A stretch of DNA of 64,000 bases, taken from Treponema denticola. Its GTDB lineage: Bacteria; Spirochaetota; Spirochaetia; Treponematales; Treponemataceae. Shown piece by piece: positions 30,522 through 39,156 of this stretch. The number at the start of each line of letters is the position of its first letter. Within the stretch, counting starts at the first letter, position 1. The DNA is taken from positions 1,302,001 through 1,366,000 of the forward strand of contig NZ_CP051302.1 in NCBI RefSeq assembly GCF_024181405.1, written 5' to 3'. The notes beneath the pieces were generated by a model, which made no database searches, was not told the origin of the DNA, and saw nothing but the letters and a program-made list of their open reading frames with translations. The position numbers were made by a program, and so were the translations under genes.

Positions 30522-33347
30522 ATGCGTAAAAGATTGTTTTTAATTATAGGAATTTTATTTATCATTTTTGCAGGCTGTAAACAGTTTTTAGACGATATCG
30601 AAAAAGACTTTAAATATTGGTCATCAAGGGTTTTTGTTACGGATACCATTATCCCCTCTACCGAGCAGGACAGCAACAGCTATCCTTGTCTTACAAGCGA
30701 TGCAGACAAAACCATAACCATAAAACTTACAAATCCGCAAAACTATGTCATACAGACACCTGAAGATTCAGGAGCCCCTTCAGATATAGTGAGATTCGGG
30801 AGCGGAACAATAGGCTCAGGCCCGGGCGCCGCCCCAGAGTATGGCACGGATTACACTCTTACTCGAAATGGTCCTAAGGAGCTCAAGCTTACCTTAAAAG
30901 AAGTCTTTCTGAAGAAAAACGAATGGGGTAGATATGACTTAAACCCTGAAATAACTATTTACAGTAAAGAAGGCAGAAAATTTTTAACTCACTCCTTTAA
31001 GTTGAGAGTAAATACCTCGCCTCCCAATCTTGAACAAATAGCCTTATTAAAAACAAACGGCGATCCGACATACTATGTTTTATGCTTGAAGGGTGAAAAC
31101 ATTAACACAATAATAAACGGCTCACAGTTTTTACACGGCGACGGCAATGATGAGTCCGACAACAAACTAAAAATATTAATAAGAAAAGGAAATGCCCCTC
31201 AACCGACACCCTATAGTCTTACCTTCGGGGCATCGGACTTTAGTCACGACAATAATTTTGTGGGGAGCAACAGTCTATCAACCTTGGACGGATCTCCTAT
31301 ACCTTCTGAAGTAAGCGTCGCTTGGGTAATCCGATATAAAACGGATATTGAAGTAGATACAGGTGCAGCAGTAAACTATACAATCCGCTTAGCGGATAGA
31401 AAAGGTCTTCAATCTGATCAGATAACATCAGGAACGCAGTTGCCCTATCCTACAATTAAGCTTAATAGTATAGGTAATCCTACTAATTATATTAATACAG
31501 GTATTTACTCAACCGGAAGCAATATAATTACCGATATAAATAAGACAAACTCATCATCCGCAAACCCAATACAAATTTACACGGCATACAAAGATGAGAT
31601 AAAATTGGAAGCTTTCGGAAATTACGGCAGCGGAGTTGAGATAAAGGCTAAGCTAAACAATAGTCCGGTATCGGATCCTTCACAAATAAGTCTTACCGCA
31701 AGTGAGGGAGGAACAGTTTATACACTTGAACTTTGGGCGGCAGGCGGCGGCTTTCCTCAAAGTAAAAAACAAACCTACCATTACAAGGTTTTTAATACAA
31801 TAAAAGCACAACACTCTGCAGTACCTGTATGGGGAATTCTTAAGACGGCTGTAACTAAACGGAACACAATAAAAATTGACGGTATAATAAAAGCTACAGA
31901 TGCTGACAGTAACAAAGGCCAAATTCTCATAATCAAAGATGTAAATATAGTGGGTAAAAATAATGCAAATCTTGATGCAAACAATAAAAACCGCATTTTT
32001 TATGTAAAAAGGAATGCCCTTAAACTTGAAAATATAAAACTTAGTAACGGATATGCTGAAACCGGAGGTGCAATATATGGAGATAATTCGGCACATACAT
32101 ATCTTAAAAAAGTTACCATACAATCGAATACGGCAACTACCGGAAAAGACATCTACTTATTAGGCAACAGTAGCTTATACATGGAAGATGAGATAAAATT
32201 AGATTCTAATAATCAAATATATATTCAAAGAATCGCCTTCAACTATGCAAAGTTTTATTTAAAAAAGCCGAATATCAACAAACCTATCAAAATAGAATAT
32301 TATGATATAGACTTTTTTAAAAATAAGGAGGTTATTACAAACGATGATAATTATACCCTCACAGAGGAGGACATAGGAAAATTTAACCTTCTCAATAGTG
32401 AATTTGTCATCAATCTTAAACATGAAGATAATAAGGCTGTATTGAGTAAGATACATCAACCTGCAATAAATACCTGGAATGACCTTAAAATTGCTATCAA
32501 TGATGCTGAGTCCGGTGATACAATTAAATTAAATCAGAGTATAATAACGGCCGGCAGTTCTCCCACCGCCCCTCTAAAGGTTACAAAAAACTTGACAATA
32601 ATCGGTACCGACAGCTACACTACTTTAAATGCCGATAATAAGCACCGCGTCTTCGAAATGGACGAATCAAATATTAAACTCACATTAAAAAACCTAATTA
32701 TTAAAAACGGTAAAATTACAAATGGCTACGGAGCGGGTATATCTGTTTTCGATAGCTGTCAAAACAGCATCTTAACACTTGTAAATACGAGTGTAGAATA
32801 TAACACGATTAAAATAACCGACTCTGTAGGGACATACTGTGGGGCAGGTATTATGATACCAAATCAAAATGTAAAAGTTTTTATAATCGGCGGCTCAATA
32901 AGTTATAATAAAATAGATTGTACAGGGTCAAATAGTTCCCCAAATTGTATACCTCAGGGTTGCGGCTTATGGCTTGGAATTACTTCGACTACAATTATAA
33001 AAGGAAAAACCGAGATTAAAAATAACTCTTATACAAAAGCTACCAATTCAAGTACAACGACAAAATGCTACGGCGTAGGTATATATATTAAAGGAGCATC
33101 GACGCTGACAATAGGAGAAGCCGGTGCTGACGATAATATCAGTCCTGAAATATCAGGTCATAGAAAAGTAGCAGGCACTGAGTGCCATGGAACAGCCATA
33201 GCTATTGAGGAGTTTAACAGCTACGGCCCAACAGTAAACTGGAATAGCGGTCAGATAACGGGTAATCACAGTAGTCAAGCTACCGTAGTGTATAATAGAG
33301 GAGGTACGTTTATTAAACACCCTAGCAACCATAACACAGCGGATTAA
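30522..33347 (+). CDS. Large surface lipoprotein with beta-helix repeats
   Basis: 941 residues from ATG 30522 behind GGAGGA (30511-30516). Lipoprotein signal with lipobox IIFAGC. The N-terminal domain (CKQFLDDIEKDFKYWSSRVFV, TIKLTNPQNYVIQTP) is shared with the lipoprotein at 33477-36419. The C-terminal half has beta-helix-type strands typical of adhesins (IFYVKRNALKLENIKLSNGYA, GGAIYGD, GAGISVFDSC, GAGIMIPNQNVKVFIIGGSISYN). A surface-exposed adhesin or variable protein is plausible but not proven. It belongs to a Treponema paralogue group. Confidence 0.82.
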   Translation: MRKRLFLIIGILFIIFAGCKQFLDDIEKDFKYWSSRVFVTDTIIPSTEQDSNSYPCLTSDADKTITIKLTNPQNYVIQTPEDSGAPSDIVRFGSGTIGSGPGAAPEYGTDYTLTRNGPKELKLTLKEVFLKKNEWGRYDLNPEITIYSKEGRKFLTHSFKLRVNTSPPNLEQIALLKTNGDPTYYVLCLKGENINTIINGSQFLHGDGNDESDNKLKILIRKGNAPQPTPYSLTFGASDFSHDNNFVGSNSLSTLDGSPIPSEVSVAWVIRYKTDIEVDTGAAVNYTIRLADRKGLQSDQITSGTQLPYPTIKLNSIGNPTNYINTGIYSTGSNIITDINKTNSSSANPIQIYTAYKDEIKLEAFGNYGSGVEIKAKLNNSPVSDPSQISLTASEGGTVYTLELWAAGGGFPQSKKQTYHYKVFNTIKAQHSAVPVWGILKTAVTKRNTIKIDGIIKATDADSNKGQILIIKDVNIVGKNNANLDANNKNRIFYVKRNALKLENIKLSNGYAETGGAIYGDNSAHTYLKKVTIQSNTATTGKDIYLLGNSSLYMEDEIKLDSNNQIYIQRIAFNYAKFYLKKPNINKPIKIEYYDIDFFKNKEVITNDDNYTLTEEDIGKFNLLNSEFVINLKHEDNKAVLSKIHQPAINTWNDLKIAINDAESGDTIKLNQSIITAGSSPTAPLKVTKNLTIIGTDSYTTLNADNKHRVFEMDESNIKLTLKNLIIKNGKITNGYGAGISVFDSCQNSILTLVNTSVEYNTIKITDSVGTYCGAGIMIPNQNVKVFIIGGSISYNKIDCTGSNSSPNCIPQGCGLWLGITSTTIIKGKTEIKNNSYTKATNSSTTTKCYGVGIYIKGASTLTIGEAGADDNISPEISGHRKVAGTECHGTAIAIEEFNSYGPTVNWNSGQITGNHSSQATVVYNRGGTFIKHPSNHNTAD

Positions 33348-33476
33348 TCGGCAATTTACAAACCGGCACTTGGCGTTTCGGTTTTTATTGTTTCCATTAA
33401 CAATTATTAATTACACTTTATCAATTGTACATTATCAATTCAACCAAATTATCCATTACCAATTGAACATATCCCC
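33348..33476. repeat. AT-rich spacer with short repeat words
   Basis: The gap between two convergent lipoprotein genes. At 33348-33374 it carries a 27-base segment with a near copy at 38043-38069 (three to four differences). The rest is low-complexity TCAATT/ATTA words (33395-33475) similar in style to the purN-secA gap at 1037-1087. No gene or clear terminator seen. Confidence 0.5.
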
Positions 33477-36419
33477 TTAGCTTGCTGTGTTACCGGAGTT
33501 GTTGGAAAGATAGTAACCAGGGCCTCCAATTACCGAGCCATTGCCTCGGTTGTCCTTTATCTCGCCGCCTTGCCAGTAAAAATAATGATTAAGCATCACC
33601 GCCTTACCGTCAGTATTTGCTTTATTCTTGGTAATTGTTCCGCCTGACATCGTAAAACTTCCCTGTGAATATACGCCGCCGCCTTTGCCGGCTGTGTTGC
33701 CGTCAATTGTTCCGTCTGACATCGTAAAATTTCCCTGCATATTGAGAGGACCGTTCCCGTCCACATATACGCCGCCGCCGTTTTCGGTTGCTGTGTTTCC
33801 TTTAATTGTTCCGCCGGTCATCGTAAAGCTTCTGAAAGCGGCATGTATATATACGCCGCCGCCGTTTTTAGCTTTGTTGCCGCTAATTTCTCCTCCTGAC
33901 ATGGTAAGTTCTCCGTCTGAAACCACAGTACCTATGTTGCCGTTTTTAAAGCCGGTAATAGTTACGCCGTCTTTGATTTCCGCCTTGCCTTTATATTCTA
34001 CATAAAGCGCGTATTGACTATTACTGCCGTAGTCAGCTCCTTGCAGTGTTATCTGACCTTCTAATGTTAATGACGCATTGTATTGTACCTGTAAGTGTTT
34101 ATAATCGTTATCATTCTTCTTAGGACATTTTAAGATTGCAGGTTTACTTGCGTTATCCGCCTTTAGCATAATTTTTTTATGTCCCGGTATTTTAACCGTT
34201 TGAAGGTCGTCGATAGTACCTGCCAGCTTTATAATAAAAGTCTTATCATCGGCGGGTGCGGCATCGATTGCTTCTTTCAACGTTTCAAGATCCTCAACTT
34301 CCGCTTTCAACAAACCGGTAGCGGAAATGTACCAAAATATCTTCCCGTTCTCCGATCCCACCGTAACAGCCTGCGGCGGTATGATGAACTTTTTGCGGTT
34401 TTGCGATGAGCCGCCTGTTATATTGCCCGTAAGCACCGGCGTATTCTCCGTGTAGCTTTGCGGCGTAATGCGCGCTGCATGATTGTTTGACAAGGTGCCG
34501 TCAACGGTTATCGTCTTTCCGCTCTCCAAATACACATCGTTTTTGCCCGCCGTATATTGATCAGGTCCGGTAGAGGGGGTAACGGTGGCGGCACCGCTCA
34601 TCTTAAAGGTGCCGCTTTCAAGGTACACACCTCCGCCGTCTTTTGCCTCACAGTCTTTGATAATGCCGTCCTTCATAATGAGCGTGCCGTTCTTTACATA
34701 TACGCCGCCCCCTTTATCTCCGGTCGCTATGCCTTTTTTAAGCTCTATGTTTTCAAGAGTGAGTGTTTTACCGTCTTGCACATGAAAGATACGTGACAGG
34801 CTGTTTGCGTGCAAAACAGCGGAAGAGCTATTGCCCTTTATGGTGAGGTTTCTGCCCGGCTTAATTTCGCCCTTATCGTCTCCGCCGGTGGCTTTTATTT
34901 CCCCGTTGATAACGATGGTGTGGGCACCTTCCGTCCTTCCCGCTTCTTCTCTTAGCCGTTTCCACGCACCGGATCCGCCGCTGTTAAAATGTAATTCACC
35001 CCCTTTAAACTTCACTGTTACGGTTTTATCGCCGTCCACAGTGAGGCTTGCCGTTAGCGAGGAAGAACTTAGACCCGTCCAGCTGTCAAGCTCCCAGCCA
35101 TCATTCGGTGTTGCAGTAAAGGCTACCGTTTTGCCATGCTCAACCTTGTAGCCAGAATGGATTTCGATACCGTCGACTGTTGCTTTAAGCGTGCCGCCCG
35201 TTCCACCATCTACGCTGAATGTTACGATGTAGGTCTTCTTCTTAAACTTTACCGTTACGGTTGCATCGCTGCTTACATTGGAAAGCGTTGCCTTTTTGTT
35301 GTCGCTTGGGTCTACGCTTACATTGCTGCTCCAGCTATCAACTTCCCAGCCTGCATTGGGCTGCGCGGTAAAGGTCACCGTACTTCCACTCGGGACGTTA
35401 AAAGTTTGCTCTGTGCTTCCGCTTGCTGTTTGATTATTCGAACCATACTCACCTTTAAGGTTTCCACCCTGTCCGCCCGCTACACTGAATGTTACGGTGT
35501 GAGTCGGACCGCTTGCTTCTATCGTTGCGGCAGCCTCATCCGAAGTAACGCCTCCTTTGTCACGCAAGGTTACGGTGTACGATGTTTGCTCGTTGCCGGC
35601 TCCTATTTTTATGTCCGTTTTATAGTATAAAACCCACGCTCCTGACGGCACGTTGGGGGAAGATGAGTCTAATTTTTCTACCTTTTCATGCTCGATAAAC
35701 GAACCTCCTTCAGGTTTTTTAAAGTCTAAATTGTTACCTTCGTATAAAAGACTATAAGAGGAATTGTTTATTGTGATCTTTCTAACATCCTTGTGTACCG
35801 GTTCGGTGGTGGCGCCTATCTTTCTTGTCATTTCATTGTAATCGAATTTAAGGCAGAGCACGTAATAAGACTTTGGTTCCGTTCCCGTTATTTTTGTCTT
35901 TGCAATTATGATTTTTTCAGGTTTTGGAGGCGGGGTGTTCGATTTTATGCCGAAGGTATAGGTTTTCTTGAATACCCTGCCGTCTTTAGCTTTAAGGGTA
36001 ATGGTAGGGTTTAAACGGCCTGAACCTTGTTCGTATTTTTGTAAAAGGGACGGTTTATATGTAAGCTTCAGCGTGCCGGAACCGGTTTGTTTCAGCTCAT
36101 AATCCGTTCCTGCCTCAGGCTGTGAGGAAATTTCTTTAAATTCGACAATGCCCGCCGATGCCGAAGAAGTAGGCATAACAAACGAAAAGCCTTTCGGGTT
36201 ATGCACTGTAAGCGTAATATCTACGGGCGCCGAAGAGGCGACACAGGGCACACCTGCTCCGTCCGGCCTATGTGCCGAACCTATGCTATGGTTTTTGACA
36301 AATGTCTCGCTTGCCCAATAGCTTAAAAAATCTTCCGGATCTTCCAGAAATTGTTGACAAGCCGTAAAAAGTAAAATTACGGCAACTGCCGCCGTTAAAA
36401 TTTTTAAAAGTCTTTTCAT
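33477..36419 (-). CDS. Large surface lipoprotein with InlB-like and beta-helix repeats
   Basis: 980 residues from ATG 36417-36419 (GTG 36420-36422 is possible). Lipobox LLFTAC. The N-terminal domain (CQQFLEDPEDFLSYWASETFV) matches the convergent paralogue at 30522-33347. Two copies of a bacterial InlB/Flg_new-like repeat lie in the middle (VTFSVAGGQGGNL, GWEVDSWS; VTFSVDGGTGGTL, GWELDSWTG). Then come many parallel-beta-helix coils (GGGVYVKNGTLIMKDG, GGGVYLESGTFKMSG, GGVYVDGNGPLNMQGNFTMSDG). The codons for GGGVY/GGTI strands give repetitive antisense ORFs that are not real. Likely outer-surface adhesin. There is no Shine-Dalgarno, and a TATTAT lies just upstream (36429-36434). Confidence 0.85.
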   Translation of the reverse strand: MKRLLKILTAAVAVILLFTACQQFLEDPEDFLSYWASETFVKNHSIGSAHRPDGAGVPCVASSAPVDITLTVHNPKGFSFVMPTSSASAGIVEFKEISSQPEAGTDYELKQTGSGTLKLTYKPSLLQKYEQGSGRLNPTITLKAKDGRVFKKTYTFGIKSNTPPPKPEKIIIAKTKITGTEPKSYYVLCLKFDYNEMTRKIGATTEPVHKDVRKITINNSSYSLLYEGNNLDFKKPEGGSFIEHEKVEKLDSSSPNVPSGAWVLYYKTDIKIGAGNEQTSYTVTLRDKGGVTSDEAAATIEASGPTHTVTFSVAGGQGGNLKGEYGSNNQTASGSTEQTFNVPSGSTVTFTAQPNAGWEVDSWSSNVSVDPSDNKKATLSNVSSDATVTVKFKKKTYIVTFSVDGGTGGTLKATVDGIEIHSGYKVEHGKTVAFTATPNDGWELDSWTGLSSSSLTASLTVDGDKTVTVKFKGGELHFNSGGSGAWKRLREEAGRTEGAHTIVINGEIKATGGDDKGEIKPGRNLTIKGNSSSAVLHANSLSRIFHVQDGKTLTLENIELKKGIATGDKGGGVYVKNGTLIMKDGIIKDCEAKDGGGVYLESGTFKMSGAATVTPSTGPDQYTAGKNDVYLESGKTITVDGTLSNNHAARITPQSYTENTPVLTGNITGGSSQNRKKFIIPPQAVTVGSENGKIFWYISATGLLKAEVEDLETLKEAIDAAPADDKTFIIKLAGTIDDLQTVKIPGHKKIMLKADNASKPAILKCPKKNDNDYKHLQVQYNASLTLEGQITLQGADYGSNSQYALYVEYKGKAEIKDGVTITGFKNGNIGTVVSDGELTMSGGEISGNKAKNGGGVYIHAAFRSFTMTGGTIKGNTATENGGGVYVDGNGPLNMQGNFTMSDGTIDGNTAGKGGGVYSQGSFTMSGGTITKNKANTDGKAVMLNHYFYWQGGEIKDNRGNGSVIGGPGYYLSNNSGNTAS

Positions 36420-36485
36420 CACAATGGTATAATACTACGATTGAAATATTTTATCCATTTAAAAAGGACTCATATTGCTAAAAAG

Positions 36486-36690
36486 AACCAAGGTTACCGA
36501 AAAAGAACTTTGGTTACTCGCTGAAAAATGTACATCCTTGTACATTTTTCAGCTTCGAGTTTTGCCTTACGGCAAAACATCGTGAGAATGGAACCACCGG
36601 ACATCCTATCCGGCTTATAATCGAACATCCGTGTCCGATTTTGAGCTTCGAGTTTTGCCTTACGGCAAAACGTCGTGAGAATGGAACCCG
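36486..36690 (+). repeat. Array of hairpin repeats between the lipoprotein and the MNT gene
   Basis: Hairpins in order: a 15-bp perfect stem GCTGAAAAATGTACA with loop TCCT (36520-36553), TTTTGCC/GGCAAAA (36558-36575), CCGGA/TCCGG (36597-36613), a stem around ACATCCGTGT (36620-36641), and a second TTTTGCC/GGCAAAA (36652-36669). Both TTTTGCC hairpins sit in the frame CTTCGAG...CRTCGTGAGAATGGAACC. The related frame in the ABC-operon elements reads CGAGTTT...RTCGCA, which marks one family. No coding sequence is supported here. Confidence 0.7.
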
Positions 36691-36724
36691 CTTGAAATTT
36701 ACGGCATTGTTGTGTTTTTCTCCG

Positions 36725-36753
36725 TTGCAAATGTCCTATTTTTTGTGTATAAT
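36725..36753 (+). promoter_or_regulatory. Promoter of the MNT nucleotidyltransferase gene, leaderless arrangement
   Basis: TTGCAA (36725-36730), 17 bases, TATAAT (36748-36753). ATG 36761 lies seven bases after the -10 box and has no Shine-Dalgarno. Confidence 0.75.
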
Positions 36754-36760
36754 ATAACCG

Positions 36761-37075
36761 ATGATAACGGAAGAAATCAAACAAATAACGGAAAAAATAA
36801 AAGAAGCTCTCGACCCCGCACGCATTTATCTTTTCGGCTCCTATGCACGCAACGAAGAAACCGAAATAAGCGACTACGATTTTTATGTGGCTGTAGACGA
36901 AAAAAGCGGTAATCCGATTTTACTTTCTCAAAAGGCATATCGGGCTATTCGTAACTGCAGAACAACCCCTTGCGATGTAATTGTAAACGATGTATTAAAC
37001 TTTGATGAGCGCATAAAAAGGCCCACACTGGAAAAAACGGTTTCAACCGAAGGAATATTAATATATGAAAAATGA
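36761..37075 (+). CDS. MNT-type nucleotidyltransferase (antitoxin of an MNT-HEPN pair)
   Basis: 104 residues. The minimal nucleotidyltransferase motif is IYLFGSYARNEETEISDYDFYV, the GSx10DxD pattern, with a later Asp in CDVIVND. MNT proteins of this size pair with a HEPN RNase and neutralise it, in some cases by AMPylating the HEPN protein. Here the partner frame (37065-37169) starts 11 bases before this stop but is cut to 34 residues. The gene is therefore probably an orphan antitoxin or a decaying module. Confidence 0.88.
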   Translation: MITEEIKQITEKIKEALDPARIYLFGSYARNEETEISDYDFYVAVDEKSGNPILLSQKAYRAIRNCRTTPCDVIVNDVLNFDERIKRPTLEKTVSTEGILIYEK

Positions 37076-37169
37076 CCTTGAACATGATGTAGATGAATGG
37101 CTCCGGTTTGTTGAAATGGATATTGTTGTAGACTGGTGCAAAGAGCAAATTAAAACCTGCAGAAGTTAA
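37065..37169 (+). pseudogene. Truncated HEPN-domain partner of the MNT gene
   Basis: A 34-residue frame beginning MKNDLEHDVDEWLRFVEMDI, the typical N-terminus of HEPN proteins that follow MNT genes. It then breaks off as VVDWCKEQIKTCRS and stops at 37167-37169. A normal HEPN domain is 110-130 residues and carries an R-x4-6-H active site in its second half, which is absent. The truncation point abuts a fragment of the local hairpin repeat (from about 37173), which suggests a repeat-associated deletion. Confidence 0.75.
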
Positions 37170-37172
37170 AAT

Positions 37173-37202
37173 TCGTGAGAATAGAACCACCGGACATCCT
37201 GT
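37173..37202 (+). repeat. Fragment of the hairpin repeat
   Basis: The CGTGAGAATAGAACCACCGG region here matches 36579 onwards with two mismatches in about 30 bases. It forms a direct repeat on either side of the MNT-HEPN remnant. Confidence 0.65.
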
Positions 37203-37226
37203 CCTGTTCGGTATTTCGGCGTCTAC

Positions 37227-37255
37227 TTGTATTTTATACCGTATTTTTTTATACT
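37227..37255 (+). promoter_or_regulatory. Promoter of the LuxR-like membrane regulator
   Basis: TTGTAT (37227-37232), 17 bases, TATACT (37250-37255). ATG 37265 follows nine bases later without a Shine-Dalgarno. Confidence 0.65.
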
Positions 37256-37264
37256 AGCTCCGTT

Positions 37265-38023
37265 ATGAGAGAGTTTTTTACCGTAAACCGTATTATGTAT
37301 GCATCCGCTTTTTTTGTGTTGTGTGTTGCACTCGTGATGAACATTACTACGCAAGTTCCGCTTGCAGGCTTTATTCCTGTTGTGCGGTGGATTGATGTTG
37401 CCGTTAATGCGGTTGCGGCCGGTTTGTGTGTCTTTTTGTTTATAAAACTGGAATGCAAAATGATTTCATATCTTTTATTTTTTATTGAAGGTGGTCTTAC
37501 CGCTCATATGGGTTTTGTCGGTATCGGCACCCTCCTTTTTACCGCAGGCTGCGTTATGGTTTTTGTAAACGGAGACTTTAAAACCCGCTATAAAGAAAAG
37601 ATTGCAGCACTTTGTTTGTACTGGCTGCTCATTACGATAGGTCTTTATTTTTCGTTTAATATAAAAATGGCGATATTCGAAATTGCACTTACTCTTTTTC
37701 ACTTCGGGCTTCTGGTCTGTCTTTATAAAAAGCTGGAATCAAAGCTGTCCTTTCTTTTGCCTGTTGAAGAAATTATTAGTCCTGAAATTCCGCTCCCTGC
37801 TAAGGGCTCAGTCTTACGCTTGTCGGACTACGGCATTTCGGAGCGGCAAAAGTTTTTTATTCAAGGTACAGTCAACGGCGGAAAAACATACGAAGAGCTC
37901 GCTGCCGAATATCACGTAAGTACTTCGGTTGTAAAAAAAGATATGGCAGCAGCATGCCGTCTTTTAGGTGTAACAAACAAAGAAGATTTGAGGATTTTAC
38001 TGCTGCAGTATAAAATTGAGTAA
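37265..38023 (+). CDS. Membrane-anchored LuxR-type transcriptional regulator
   Basis: 252 residues from ATG 37265; the frame extends upstream into the repeat without coding character. Six or so hydrophobic helices (within residues 5-160) form an integral sensor. A C-terminal LuxR/GerE-like HTH follows (LSDYGISERQKFFIQGTVNGGKTYEELAAEYHVSTSVVKKDM), in which an SxRQ...KxxxELAxxxxxSxxTV-like pattern can be read. Unlike two-component regulators it has no receiver domain. Such membrane-bound LuxR proteins occur in several copies in T. denticola. The signal and target are unknown; its neighbour is the MNT-HEPN remnant. Confidence 0.8.
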   Translation: MREFFTVNRIMYASAFFVLCVALVMNITTQVPLAGFIPVVRWIDVAVNAVAAGLCVFLFIKLECKMISYLLFFIEGGLTAHMGFVGIGTLLFTAGCVMVFVNGDFKTRYKEKIAALCLYWLLITIGLYFSFNIKMAIFEIALTLFHFGLLVCLYKKLESKLSFLLPVEEIISPEIPLPAKGSVLRLSDYGISERQKFFIQGTVNGGKTYEELAAEYHVSTSVVKKDMAAACRLLGVTNKEDLRILLLQYKIE

Positions 38024-38091
38024 AAATAATAGATGAACGCCATCGGCAATTCATAAACCAGCACTTGGCCTTCGCATTTACCGTTTTTACT

Positions 38092-39156
38092 TTATCTCAA
38101 ACCGTCGGCTTTTTTCAGCCATTCATAAAAATCAAGACCGGAAACATCTCCGTCAGGCACAAAGAGCCGGCCGTCAATCAGGGGTATTATATCTTCTTCT
38201 ACCAAACCTATGATTGCATCAAAGAAAACACCGTCTATGGCGACATCCTGTATGGGGCTCGATTTTCCGCTATAGACATATTGGCGGCTGTATTGAGTGA
38301 GGGCTTCATTGTCATTACCTATAAGGAGGTGCCACAAAAAAAGAGCTGCGTCCTTTCTTGTTGCCTTTCCCTTTGAAATATTGACCGAATCCTCATACCA
38401 GCCCGCAGCCTTTAGCCTGTCTGCAAGCATTGCAGGCCGCCAAAAAGCCGTACCCGTAATTGAATCAAGGGCATGGGTATTATCCTGAGTAAGGGTTGTC
38501 ATATCTATAAGGCTTATCTTACTTTGAGTTAAAATTTGAGCCGTCGACTTTTTTAAATCCGAATCCACCTTATAGAATTTGCGGCAGTACTCCCTCTTTT
38601 CACCGTAAAGAAGACCATACTCTTCATTTAAAAAATCCAAGGAAGCATCAAAGGCAACAAGCGCCCTTGTATAATCTTCCAAAAGGTAATAGACAAAGCC
38701 CAGCTCAGATTGCAGCCTGTATGCCCTCGGATTCAATTTAATCATCGAAATCAAATAATCTCTTTTGTCTTCAAGCTTGTCGGTTAGCCGCGATTTAACC
38801 AAATGCACATATTCTTCGTGAGGATTATAGCTTTCCGCAGTTTTAAGCATTTTTTTGGCAGAAACCTTGTCCCTGTTTAGTAAAAAGTAATCGGCATAAA
38901 GGGCATACACCAAGGCAAGATAGGATCTATCCGATGAAGGGACAGCTAAAAGAGCATTTAAATCCTTTTTTATCTCTTCAATCTTTTCTTGATTGTTTTC
39001 CCTGTACTGTCTGACTATGTTAATTTCAATATTTTCTACATTCCGAATATTATCTTGAGATAATGTAGTAGAATAAATCGAATCTTTTTGTATTGTTGAA
39101 CACGATACAAAAAACATCAAAACACAAAGCAGCAAAAGAATAAATTTATTTTTCAT
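38092..39156 (-). CDS. TPR-like lipoprotein
   Basis: 354 residues. Lipoprotein signal MKNKFILLLLCVLMFFVSC with the lipid Cys at 19. The mature part is helical with TPR-like spacing (SYLALVYALYADYFLLNRDKVSAKKMLKTAESYNPHEE and YRLQSELGFVYYLLEDYTRALVAFDASLDFL). It ends with a globular segment of unknown fold. Overlaps the downstream end of the frameshifted envelope gene by four bases (39153-39156), so these belong to one transcript. Likely periplasmic scaffold or assembly factor; no specific partner known. Confidence 0.75.
   Translation of the reverse strand: MKNKFILLLLCVLMFFVSCSTIQKDSIYSTTLSQDNIRNVENIEINIVRQYRENNQEKIEEIKKDLNALLAVPSSDRSYLALVYALYADYFLLNRDKVSAKKMLKTAESYNPHEEYVHLVKSRLTDKLEDKRDYLISMIKLNPRAYRLQSELGFVYYLLEDYTRALVAFDASLDFLNEEYGLLYGEKREYCRKFYKVDSDLKKSTAQILTQSKISLIDMTTLTQDNTHALDSITGTAFWRPAMLADRLKAAGWYEDSVNISKGKATRKDAALFLWHLLIGNDNEALTQYSRQYVYSGKSSPIQDVAIDGVFFDAIIGLVEEDIIPLIDGRLFVPDGDVSGLDFYEWLKKADGLR

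Noticed and set aside
33628..35151. Plus-strand ORFs with YTPPP repeats
   Set aside because: Antisense reading of the repeated GGGVY-type codons in the minus-strand beta-helix lipoprotein; no independent start signals.
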